Shown in pieces: positions 1-5,716 of a stretch of DNA of 13,078 nucleotides. The notes below the pieces were generated by a model. The model saw nothing but the letters and a program-made list of their open reading frames with translations. It was not told the origin of the DNA and ran no database searches. The first letter of the stretch is position 1; each line of letters opens with the position of its first letter. This DNA comes from an uncultured Verrucomicrobiales bacterium (GTDB lineage: Bacteria > Verrucomicrobiota > Verrucomicrobiia > Verrucomicrobiales > Akkermansiaceae): positions 1-13,078 of the forward strand of contig CALLBE010000023.1 in NCBI GenBank assembly GCA_938001985.1, given 5' to 3'. The translations under genes were made by a program, and so were the position numbers.

Positions 1-185
1 TCTCGAGTTTCACTCATTATACAAAGGTTGTGATTTTTTTTAAAAGTAAGTGCTGGTTAAAAAGAGCAGTCGGCCCTGTTGACTCTTTGACAGAAAGCGT
101 GCTCCATTTTTGTGATTTTGCAATCGTAATTTTGGGGAGAAGTCTTCTCAGAAGATAGGGCTCAAGCCATACTCTCGCTAGGTAT

Positions 186-217
186 AAAAAAGCCAGAAGG
201 CCTGTGAAAACCTTCTG
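186..217 (-). terminator. Rho-independent terminator of the YHS-protein gene
   Basis: A perfect 7-bp inverted repeat, CAGAAGG at 194-200 and CCTTCTG at 211-217, encloses a 10-nt loop. Reading on the minus strand it is followed by six T residues (top-strand A at 186-191). It lies about 30 bp past the stop codon of the YHS-domain gene and there is no T tract on the other side, so it should act only on minus-strand transcription. The rest of 1-247 shows no supportable gene. Confidence 0.75.
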
Positions 218-247
218 ACTCGTTGCCAAATTATGGGTGGTTGCTTC

Positions 248-664
248 TTAACGGTTTAGCTTTTTCCACTCGTGATCTGCTTTTTTGATGAACGCCTCAG
301 GATCAGCCTTGAACTTGTCATTCACTTTTTTATTACCGTTGAGGTACAGTTTGCCTTTGTAGACCGCATAATGCTCAGGGTCGGATGCGAACTTCTTGCC
401 TGCAGCGACTCCGTAAGCACAGTAACCGCCGTATTGTGGGAGGTACTTCTCAGGGTTCTTTGCGAACATCTCTTGAACTTCTTTTTTGACCAATAGGTAG
501 GTCTTGCCTTCATGCACATGAGTGAACTCTTTTGTGCCTTTTACCGCTTTATCCGCAGCGAAGTAGCAGACAGGACAGTAGCCTTTGATCTCAGGTTCTG
601 CGGCAGATAGAATGCCGAATAATGAAGCCGATGCGAGGGCCAGTAGGATTGATTTAATTTTCAT
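248..664 (-). CDS. Secreted YHS-domain protein with CPVC motif
   Basis: A 138-residue protein. Residues 1-21 form a signal peptide (MKIK start, hydrophobic core, cleavage near LSAAE), so it should be exported to the periplasm or beyond. The mature part matches the YHS-domain family. The first unit, about 28-80, opens with GYCPVCYFAADKAVKG and ends at NPEKYLPQYGG. The second, about 81-133, has GYCAYGVAAGKKFASDPEHY and then a GKLYLNGNKKV segment. Many family members read GYDPVAYF at the first motif; here Cys30 and Cys33 create a CxxC pair, with a further Cys at 82, suggesting metal or redox binding (inference). The function of this secreted family is not established. The gene is monocistronic: it has its own terminator downstream and a palindrome-rich upstream region. 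The start at 664 is the only one that gives a full signal peptide; no Shine-Dalgarno sequence precedes it. Confidence 0.85.
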   Translation of the reverse strand: MKIKSILLALASASLFGILSAAEPEIKGYCPVCYFAADKAVKGTKEFTHVHEGKTYLLVKKEVQEMFAKNPEKYLPQYGGYCAYGVAAGKKFASDPEHYAVYKGKLYLNGNKKVNDKFKADPEAFIKKADHEWKKLNR

Positions 665-680
665 AGGTTAGTGTTGTTTG

Positions 681-695
681 GATAGATTAACTATC
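681..695. promoter_or_regulatory. Inverted repeat upstream of YHS gene, possible operator
   Basis: GATAGATTAACTATC is a 15-bp near-palindrome of 7-1-7 layout with one mismatched pair. It lies 17-31 bp upstream of the YHS-gene start codon, near where the promoter -10 region or early transcript would be. On the minus strand a TTGAGA hexamer sits 15 bp upstream of a weak TAATCT, so the repeat would overlap the promoter. Operator function is inferred from position and symmetry only; the regulator is unknown. Confidence 0.35.
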
Positions 696-721
696 GGTTG
701 ATGCTCTCAATCTACAAACTA

Positions 722-733
722 CCTATCGATAGG
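722..733. promoter_or_regulatory. 12-bp perfect palindrome upstream of YHS gene
   Basis: CCTATCGATAGG is a perfect 12-bp palindrome about 60 bp upstream of the YHS-gene start. Its half-site CTATCG recurs at 691-696, within and just beyond the nearer inverted repeat, so the two may be sites of one dimeric regulator. No known consensus is recognised. Confidence 0.35.
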
Positions 734-859
734 CGAGTCTTTTTTGTGATGAGAATTGAAATAAAAGGCGTTTTTGATTTTTTAGGAGCGTTCTTTTGGG
801 TTGTAAGTGATTTAAAATGAGTCTCTTACTTTTTTCTAAGAAAAGGGTGATGGCAGGGA

Positions 860-887
860 AAAAAAGAGTGGGAGAGCTCTCTTTTTT
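860..887. terminator. Distal bidirectional terminator after ndh
   Basis: AAAAAAGAG at 860-868 pairs with CTCTTTTTT at 879-887 across a 10-nt loop that itself contains a GAGCTC palindrome. Each strand has an oligo-T run on its 3' side, so the hairpin could work both ways. The only transcript expected to reach it is ndh, reading leftward past the first hairpin at 910-940. Confidence 0.5.
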
Positions 888-909
888 ATAAACGAGGGTC
901 TGTTAACGA

Positions 910-940
910 ATAAAAGCCCCTAGAATCTAGAGGCTTTTAT
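910..940. terminator. Terminator hairpin of ndh
   Basis: A 15-bp stem with a single mismatch: ATAAAAGCCCCTAGA at 910-924 against TCTAGAGGCTTTTAT at 926-940, with a very short loop. A and T runs lie in the stem ends, as in bidirectional terminators. It lies 57 bp past the ndh stop codon. Confidence 0.75.
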
Positions 941-997
941 GAAAAAATGAAGGCTGGTTTAAACGCAGCGCAATGTCGCCGCGCTTCTGTTGCTTTT

Positions 998-2314
998 TTA
1001 ATCAATAGGCTCTGCTTGAGTGCAGGTATTGACTAAATCAGAGTCTCCTGAGAAAGCTCGGGCTCTCGGTTGATTCGTCGCAAAGGCGGAGAACCATTGT
1101 AGAAGTACGCCCACTTTCACTTTGAACCCAATCAAAAGGAGCACGTGAACTAAGAGCCATGTGAGCCATCCGAAGAAGCCGGCAAATGGGATTGAACCCG
1201 ACAGTCCGATTGGCTGAAGTGAAGCGTCCACCACGGCTTTGTTTTTGCGGATGATGGCCATGGAGCCTTTGTCTAAATACTTGAACGCTGGGCGTTTCGC
1301 TTCTGGGTCTCTTAGAAGACGTCCCAAGAGAGAGCCAATGAACTTACCTTGTTGCGCTGCAGCAGCACCGACGGCTGGGATGCCACGACCGCCAGGAGCG
1401 TCTTTGTAGAAGGAAGCGTCACCTGCGATGAAGACCTCAGGGTAGTCCGCTACGGACATGTCTTGTTCCACTGATACTTTCGCATTCGGAGGCGTCTCCA
1501 AGCCCATGTTTTTCATCACGTCATTGGCTTGAACGCCCGCGGCCCAGATGATGGTGCCTGCTTCTAGGGATTCGCCAGATTTGAAGCTTAATTTATTCGG
1601 CGTGATGTCGCTGACCATGGTGTTGACTAAGACCTCAACACCGGCCGCTTCTAAAATCTTCTTGGTGTAGGCGGAGTGGCTTTCAGAAAACGGAGGCAGA
1701 AGGCGAGGCGCGGCTTCGATGAGAGAGATGCGCATGTCTTCAACCGTGATGTTTTTGAAATTACGCTTCATGATTTCATAAATCAAATCAGCGAATCCAC
1801 CTGCCAGCTCAACTCCTGTCGGACCGCCACCAACGATGGCAATGGTCATGAGGCGCTTGCGCTCTTCCGCGTCAGTGGTTCTTTCCGCGAGTTCTAAATT
1901 CTGTAACACACTGCGTCTGACCTTAGCCGCATCATCAAGTGACTTGAGTTGTAGGGTGTGGTCTTTCCAGTGGTCCTGGCCGAAGAAGCTGGTTCTCGCG
2001 CCTGGAGCCATGACTAAATAGTCGTAAGAGAACTCGGTGCCTGAATCACAGGTGAGGTTCTTTTGTTCTAAATCAACTTTGAGAACTTTGTCGTAGACGA
2101 TTTGTACATTCTCTTGGTTCTCAAATAAGCCGCGCAAAGATCGAGCAATGTCAGGAGCCCCTAAGGTCCCGGTTGCTACTTGATAGAGTAAGGGTTGAAA
2201 CAAGTGGTGATTTCTTTTATCAATCAACACGATTTCAGCATTTTGAATGTCGGCCAATTCTTTGACACATTCAATTCCCGCGAAACCAGCTCCTACTACA
2301 ACTATGCGCTTCAT
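998..2314 (-). CDS. ndh: Type II NADH:quinone oxidoreductase (NDH-2)
   Basis: A 438-residue single-subunit flavoprotein that passes electrons from NADH through FAD to membrane quinone without pumping protons. The N-terminal FAD-binding Rossmann motif is GAGFAG (8-13). The NADH-binding motif GGGPTGVELAGG is at 162-173. The second FAD contact, FIAGDA, is at 295-300, and the AAQQG segment typical of the NDH-2 quinone-site region is at 319-323. A hydrophobic, aromatic stretch at about 376-397 (FAGFFGWLTWLLVHVLLLIG) followed by basic residues fits the C-terminal membrane anchor. Length is normal for the family. It stands alone, between its own terminators and the aroA terminator. No Shine-Dalgarno sequence precedes the ATG; the start is fixed by the FAD motif, which begins only seven residues in. 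A sulfide:quinone reductase is unlikely because the cysteine pattern is absent. Confidence 0.96.
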   Translation of the reverse strand: MKRIVVVGAGFAGIECVKELADIQNAEIVLIDKRNHHLFQPLLYQVATGTLGAPDIARSLRGLFENQENVQIVYDKVLKVDLEQKNLTCDSGTEFSYDYLVMAPGARTSFFGQDHWKDHTLQLKSLDDAAKVRRSVLQNLELAERTTDAEERKRLMTIAIVGGGPTGVELAGGFADLIYEIMKRNFKNITVEDMRISLIEAAPRLLPPFSESHSAYTKKILEAAGVEVLVNTMVSDITPNKLSFKSGESLEAGTIIWAAGVQANDVMKNMGLETPPNAKVSVEQDMSVADYPEVFIAGDASFYKDAPGGRGIPAVGAAAAQQGKFIGSLLGRLLRDPEAKRPAFKYLDKGSMAIIRKNKAVVDASLQPIGLSGSIPFAGFFGWLTWLLVHVLLLIGFKVKVGVLLQWFSAFATNQPRARAFSGDSDLVNTCTQAEPID

Positions 2315-2403
2315 TTGTTCAGTAAGGGTCTACAAAAACACAAGTTTGGCAAGCGATCAAACGCAGAGAATGTATTTTTTCTGACCTAAAGGTGACATAA
2401 ATG

Positions 2404-2434
2404 AAAAAACAGCCTCGAAAAAAACGAAGTGCTG
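2404..2434 (-). terminator. Rho-independent terminator of aroA
   Basis: On the minus strand, CAGC..TTCG (from 2434) pairs with CGAGGCTG (ending at 2410), with a two-base bulge, one G-T pair and a 7-nt T loop, and is followed directly by six T residues (top-strand A at 2404-2409). It is about 57 bp beyond the aroA stop codon. Confidence 0.6.
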
Positions 2435-2445
2435 AAGTCAGTTTT

Positions 2446-2472
2446 CACCCTCCAAGGCCTAACCGGAGGGTG
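2446..2472. repeat. GC-rich inverted repeat after aroA
   Basis: CACCCTCC at 2446-2453 and GGAGGGTG at 2465-2472 form a perfect 8-bp stem with an 11-nt loop, 19 bp past the aroA stop. Neither strand has a T tract after it, so it is not a canonical terminator. It may protect the aroA transcript 3' end or cause pausing ahead of the terminator at 2404-2434. Confidence 0.5.
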
Positions 2473-2490
2473 GTGTTTAAGGCTGAAGGA

Positions 2491-3801
2491 TTAACCCCAG
2501 CTTGCCAAGTCCTGCCAGAAAGTTGGCCAGGTTTTAGCGACGCATTCAGGCTCTCCGATGGTGAACAGCGCCTCTTCCTCAATGCCAGTCTCTGAGCTTA
2601 ATGCCGACCTGAGAACCCCGAAGCACATGGCGATACGGTGGTCATCGAATGAATTGGTCTCAATGGACTTGGCTTGGATTTTTGCGATGTTTTCTGGAGA
2701 TTTCCAGTAGTCTCCTCCCGTGATGGTGACATCATCATTGGTCACTGAGCACTGGATGCCGAGCTGTTCGAACCCTTCCACCATGGCTTGAATTCGGTCG
2801 CATTCTTTGACACGTAAGCTTTCTAAGCCGATAAACTCATGAGTACCTTCGTAAAAACAAGCGAGAACCATGCCGGTCATCGCGACGTCAGGCATGGGTG
2901 AGAAATCGAGACAAGTCGGAGCGGAGGGCGTCCCTGTGCCTTGGATGGTTAAGGTCTGATCCGAGCGGGAAATAGACGCTCCGAAATGGGAGCAAATGTC
3001 GAGAAACTGCTCGTCGCCTTGGAGTGTTTTACGCCCAAAGCCTTCGATGGTGAGGGCTTTGTTTTGCAAGGTGGACCAAGCAGTTGGGTAGCTGGCGCCA
3101 CTCATGTCCGCAGGGATTTCGTAGGATTCTGGAGCGGTGGACCCTTCGCTGACCTTCATCGTCAACAGGTCGTGGGAGACGTCAATTGAGCAGCCCCATT
3201 GTCTGAGGATTTCAAGCGTCATGTCGACATACGGTTGTGAAGGCGGGAGGGTGGACATTTTCACCGTGAGTCCTCCTTCAATAAACGGAGAAACGAGCAA
3301 TAGTGCGCTCACAAACTGAGAGGAGACGTTGCCGGAAAGCTCAATGGTGGAGACGTCGACGAGGCCTTCCTTTCCTTGGTACTTAGCAGGTAGAAAGCCT
3401 TCGTTTTGTAAATTGCTGAAGGAGACGCCAAGCGTTTCTAAGGCTTTGAATAAATCTGACTGAGGGCGTTCATGCATGCGGTCAACGCCTGAGAGGCCAT
3501 AGTCACCCTCAATGATTAGGCTGACGGCTGAGACGAAGCGCGCAACGGTTCCGGCATTGCCGATGTGGTGGATCTCTCCATCGCCCTTTAGCTTCAACGG
3601 AGGTGTGACGAGTAAGCCATTGTCTGTCTCAGTGAAGACCGTGCCAAATGAAGATAGCACGCGGCGCATGAAGACTGTGTCATCGCTCTCGAGGAGGTTT
3701 TTTAAAAGAACTGGGGTTTTGCCAATCGCAGCTAATAGCAAGACGCGATTTGTAATCGATTTGGATCCTGGGATGCGAATGGATGTCATAGACGATGGCA
3801 T
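2491..3801 (-). CDS. aroA: 3-phosphoshikimate 1-carboxyvinyltransferase (EPSP synthase)
   Basis: A 436-residue cytoplasmic enzyme of the shikimate pathway. It joins phosphoenolpyruvate to shikimate-3-phosphate to give EPSP, the step before chorismate. Visible signatures are PGSKSITNR (11-19), GNAGTVARF (81-89), ERPQSDLF (111-118), SGNVSSQFVSALLL (156-169), MPDVAMT (303-309) with the catalytic Asp, VKECDRIQAM (331-340) and DDHRIAM (386-392). Length is close to the usual 425-450. The GNAGT loop is followed by V-A-R-F rather than the A-M-R-P of enteric enzymes, a family variation whose effect I cannot judge. The start at 3801 has a modest purine-rich stretch (AAGAAGA) about 8 nt upstream; Met5 at 3789 is a less likely alternative. 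It is divergent from the outer-membrane-protein gene and shares its control region. Confidence 0.98.
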   Translation of the reverse strand: MPSSMTSIRIPGSKSITNRVLLLAAIGKTPVLLKNLLESDDTVFMRRVLSSFGTVFTETDNGLLVTPPLKLKGDGEIHHIGNAGTVARFVSAVSLIIEGDYGLSGVDRMHERPQSDLFKALETLGVSFSNLQNEGFLPAKYQGKEGLVDVSTIELSGNVSSQFVSALLLVSPFIEGGLTVKMSTLPPSQPYVDMTLEILRQWGCSIDVSHDLLTMKVSEGSTAPESYEIPADMSGASYPTAWSTLQNKALTIEGFGRKTLQGDEQFLDICSHFGASISRSDQTLTIQGTGTPSAPTCLDFSPMPDVAMTGMVLACFYEGTHEFIGLESLRVKECDRIQAMVEGFEQLGIQCSVTNDDVTITGGDYWKSPENIAKIQAKSIETNSFDDHRIAMCFGVLRSALSSETGIEEEALFTIGEPECVAKTWPTFWQDLASWG

Positions 3802-3871
3802 GAGTGAATCTTCTTATTTGTGATTTAAGATGCAACTTAAAATAGCATCGACTGGGTATGATTTTAATTAC

Positions 3872-3886
3872 TGCAATTAAATTGCA
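3872..3886. promoter_or_regulatory. Perfect 7-1-7 palindrome, Fur/Zur-type operator candidate
   Basis: TGCAATT-A-AATTGCA is a perfect 15-bp palindrome in the divergent aroA/outer-membrane-protein intergenic region. The 7-1-7 layout is the core recognition geometry known for Fur, Zur and PerR boxes in Bacillus. The sequence itself is not one of those consensuses. It lies just upstream of a TTGACT hexamer at 3895-3900 that could be the -35 element of the plus-strand gene. Zinc-responsive control is inferred from the His-rich barrel it precedes. Confidence 0.5.
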
Positions 3887-3894
3887 ACAATTAG

Positions 3895-3929
3895 TTGACT
3901 TGGTCTTTTGTTAATGCAATCAAAGTGCA
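3895..3929 (+). promoter_or_regulatory. Putative promoter and second operator half of the OMP gene
   Basis: TTGACT (3895-3900) matches five of six bases of the -35 consensus. A -10 at the right distance would fall near 3918-3923 (AATCAA), a poor match, so the promoter may need help or differ from sigma-70 type. That spot lies within TGCAATCAAAGTGCA (3915-3929), an imperfect copy (two mismatched pairs) of the 7-1-7 palindrome at 3872-3886. The two centres are 43 bp apart, about four helical turns, and the second ends two bases before the chosen start codon. Confidence 0.35.
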
Positions 3930-3931
3930 GT

Positions 3932-5074
3932 ATGAAAATTCTTTCTAAAAAACACCTGCTTTGTTCTTTAGCCTGTGCGGGTTCTGTATTCGCTGTTGAT
4001 AGCACGATCCGTGCTTACACATTTACCACATTTGGTGAGACAGATGGTGATTTTGACGAAGTGAGAAATCACAACCATGACCCTAGTGATGAGCAGGCTT
4101 TTCAGTCCCTGGAGCTTGAGTGGCAGGCGGAGTGGAATTCATACATCAAGACTTTTGCCGCGCTTAATGGATTGACGGATGACTCGGATTCAAGCGAAAC
4201 AGAGTTGGAAGAGGCTTATGTGACGTTTTCAAAACTTCCGTTTAACTTGGAAGCTAGATTTGGGCGCTTTTTTAACCGTTTAGATTCTTACAACCATCTT
4301 CATAACCACGGCTGGGACTTTGTAGACGCTAACCTTGGCAATGCGTTATTAGTGGGAGAAGAGTCGTTGGGAACCAATGGAGGTGAGATCACTTGGATTG
4401 GTGGCGATGTTTGGCAAAAAGCATTCAACATTGGTTTTGGTGAAGTCAACGAGCACGGACATGAAGAGCCGGGAGGAGGAGGTCACGGTCACAGTGATTC
4501 AGCGGAAAATGCCTTTTTAAGCGATGATGTGCTGAGCTTGAGCACTCTTGTTAAATGGTCACCAAATGACTACAATTCACATCAGTTCAACCTCTCATTT
4601 GTGACAGGTGCGAATGGTTATGAAGGTGGGGATCGCGATACTCAGATCATCACGGCTGATTATTCGTATCTTTTAAAGCCAGGTGGTTTTTCTTCAGAAA
4701 ATCAATTGAGACTTGAGGCTTCTGTCTTCCGTAGAAATACCGAGTGGTTGGGCGAAAGTGGCCAATTAGGCGACAGCAACCAAGTGGGATTCAGATTGGC
4801 GGCGCTGTATCAGTTCAATCCAAAGTGGAAAGTTGGCTTCCGTTACGGTCAAGTTGACGGTGCTAAAGATGGGTTTGACACCGTTCACAATGAGTACGCA
4901 TTAGAAGTGCTCGAGAGAGACCGTTACAGCTTGGTTGTTGAGCGTAATATTAATGTTTCAAAGCATTTAAATATCAACCTCAAAGCCCAGTACAACCATG
5001 ACGTGATTGAGGAAGACAGCACTCATGAGCAGAACACAGGGTGGTTGCAAACAGGAATTCATTTCACTTACTAA
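3932..5074 (+). CDS. Outer-membrane beta-barrel protein with His-rich loops, probable metal-linked porin
   Basis: A 380-residue protein from ATG 3932. This start gives a clean signal peptide (MKILSKKHLL..GSVFA, cleavage after about residue 21). TTG 3908 and ATG 3914 in the same frame would prepend residues to it. The mature part alternates polar and aromatic residues as in barrel strands and ends with an aromatic residue in an amphipathic strand (LQTGIHFTY), the usual outer-membrane insertion signal. The segment GRFFNRLDSYNHLHNHGWDF (111-130) resembles a widespread porin-like family that I associate with zinc-uptake loci (from memory). Histidines cluster at 47-49 (HNH), 122-126 (HLHNH) and 175-187 (HGHEEPGGGGHGH), the last in a Gly-rich loop. 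Metal passage or capture is an inference. pyrE follows 48 bp later with no terminator between, so read-through is possible. Confidence 0.8.
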   Translation: MKILSKKHLLCSLACAGSVFAVDSTIRAYTFTTFGETDGDFDEVRNHNHDPSDEQAFQSLELEWQAEWNSYIKTFAALNGLTDDSDSSETELEEAYVTFSKLPFNLEARFGRFFNRLDSYNHLHNHGWDFVDANLGNALLVGEESLGTNGGEITWIGGDVWQKAFNIGFGEVNEHGHEEPGGGGHGHSDSAENAFLSDDVLSLSTLVKWSPNDYNSHQFNLSFVTGANGYEGGDRDTQIITADYSYLLKPGGFSSENQLRLEASVFRRNTEWLGESGQLGDSNQVGFRLAALYQFNPKWKVGFRYGQVDGAKDGFDTVHNEYALEVLERDRYSLVVERNINVSKHLNINLKAQYNHDVIEEDSTHEQNTGWLQTGIHFTY

Positions 5075-5122
5075 TTCCATTATTCTCGACAAAGCAGGCC
5101 TTTAAAAGTTCGATATCATTCA

Positions 5123-5689
5123 ATGAGTGAGACCAAAGAGCTTTTAAAGGCAATGCTGCTTGAAAAATCAATTCGTACAGGCGAGTTCACCCTGGCTTCA
5201 GGAAAAACAAGTGACTTGTATGTCGACTGCCGTGTGACGGCTATGGACCCGTTCGGTGCCAACTTGATTGGTGAGTTGGGTTACGAAGTGGTTCAACAAG
5301 AGATCGCAAGCCGTGGCGTTGATATCGACGCAATCGGTGGCATGACGATGGGGGCAGATCCTATCTCCCTCGCGATTGGCATGACGTCCGCAAGAATTTC
5401 TCCGCAAGAGGCGTTGGACGTGTTTACCGTAAGAAAAGAGCCTAAAGGTCATGGGCGTGGTAAGCGTATTGAAGGTAACTTTGAGACAGGCGATCAGATT
5501 ATTTTAGTGGATGATGTCATCACCACGGGTGGATCGGCGTTAAAAGCGGCGGACGCGATTGAAGCGGAAGGTGGTAAAATAGCCTTTTGTATCGTGTTGG
5601 TAGACCGTGAAGAAGGCGGCCGTGAGGCGATTGAGGCTCGAGGCATTCCTGTGGTTTCCTTATTCACAAGAACTTCTTTGTTCGCTTAA
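5123..5689 (+). CDS. pyrE: Orotate phosphoribosyltransferase
   Basis: A 188-residue cytoplasmic enzyme that transfers ribose-5-phosphate from PRPP to orotate to make OMP in de novo pyrimidine synthesis. The N-terminal FTLASGKTSDLYVDCR (22-37) is the family substrate-loop region. The Lys/His catalytic-loop segment is RKEPKGHGRGKRIEG (104-118), and the PRPP-binding signature VDDVITTGGSA is at 129-139 with Asp130-Asp131. It is somewhat shorter than the roughly 213-residue enteric enzyme but has all the expected blocks. It follows the outer-membrane-protein gene and converges on ftsA with 27 bp between stop codons and no evident terminator. No Shine-Dalgarno sequence precedes the ATG. Confidence 0.97.
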   Translation: MSETKELLKAMLLEKSIRTGEFTLASGKTSDLYVDCRVTAMDPFGANLIGELGYEVVQQEIASRGVDIDAIGGMTMGADPISLAIGMTSARISPQEALDVFTVRKEPKGHGRGKRIEGNFETGDQIILVDDVITTGGSALKAADAIEAEGGKIAFCIVLVDREEGGREAIEARGIPVVSLFTRTSLFA

Positions 5690-5716
5690 GAACAGGGAGA
5701 ACTGAGAAAAGACAGG

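Larger units (their letters stand above)
665..997. other. 333-bp intergenic region between the YHS gene and ndh
   Basis: No reading frame here is worth calling. The left part (665-760) is the upstream control region of the YHS gene and carries two palindromes. The right part (860-940) carries two tandem hairpins that should terminate ndh transcription. The middle (about 760-855) is A+T-rich with no recognised element; a small RNA cannot be excluded by eye. Confidence 0.7.

Noticed and set aside
61..88. AAAGAG/CTCTTT hairpin with a T run on the minus strand
   Set aside because: Short stem with a long loop or a 3-nt bulge, and the transcript should already end at 186; possible backup terminator only.
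17..229. A 70-residue minus-strand open frame with a hydrophobic helix
   Set aside because: It contains the terminator of the YHS gene (186-217), has no family resemblance, and its start sits 19 bp after the YHS stop with no ribosome site.
2401..2595. A basic 64-residue plus-strand frame (MKKQPRKKRSAE..)
   Set aside because: It is made of the aroA terminator and its reverse reading and runs antisense into the 3' end of aroA.
3829..3849. GATGC..GCATC inverted repeat with a TGCAA core upstream of aroA
   Set aside because: Arms are only 5 bp with an 11-bp spacer; it does not keep the 7-1-7 layout of the other two TGCAA sites, so it was not called a third operator.
3908..3931. Upstream TTG (3908) or ATG (3914) as start of the outer-membrane protein
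   Set aside because: They add polar residues before the signal peptide and would place the start inside the operator-like palindrome; ATG 3932 gives a standard signal sequence.
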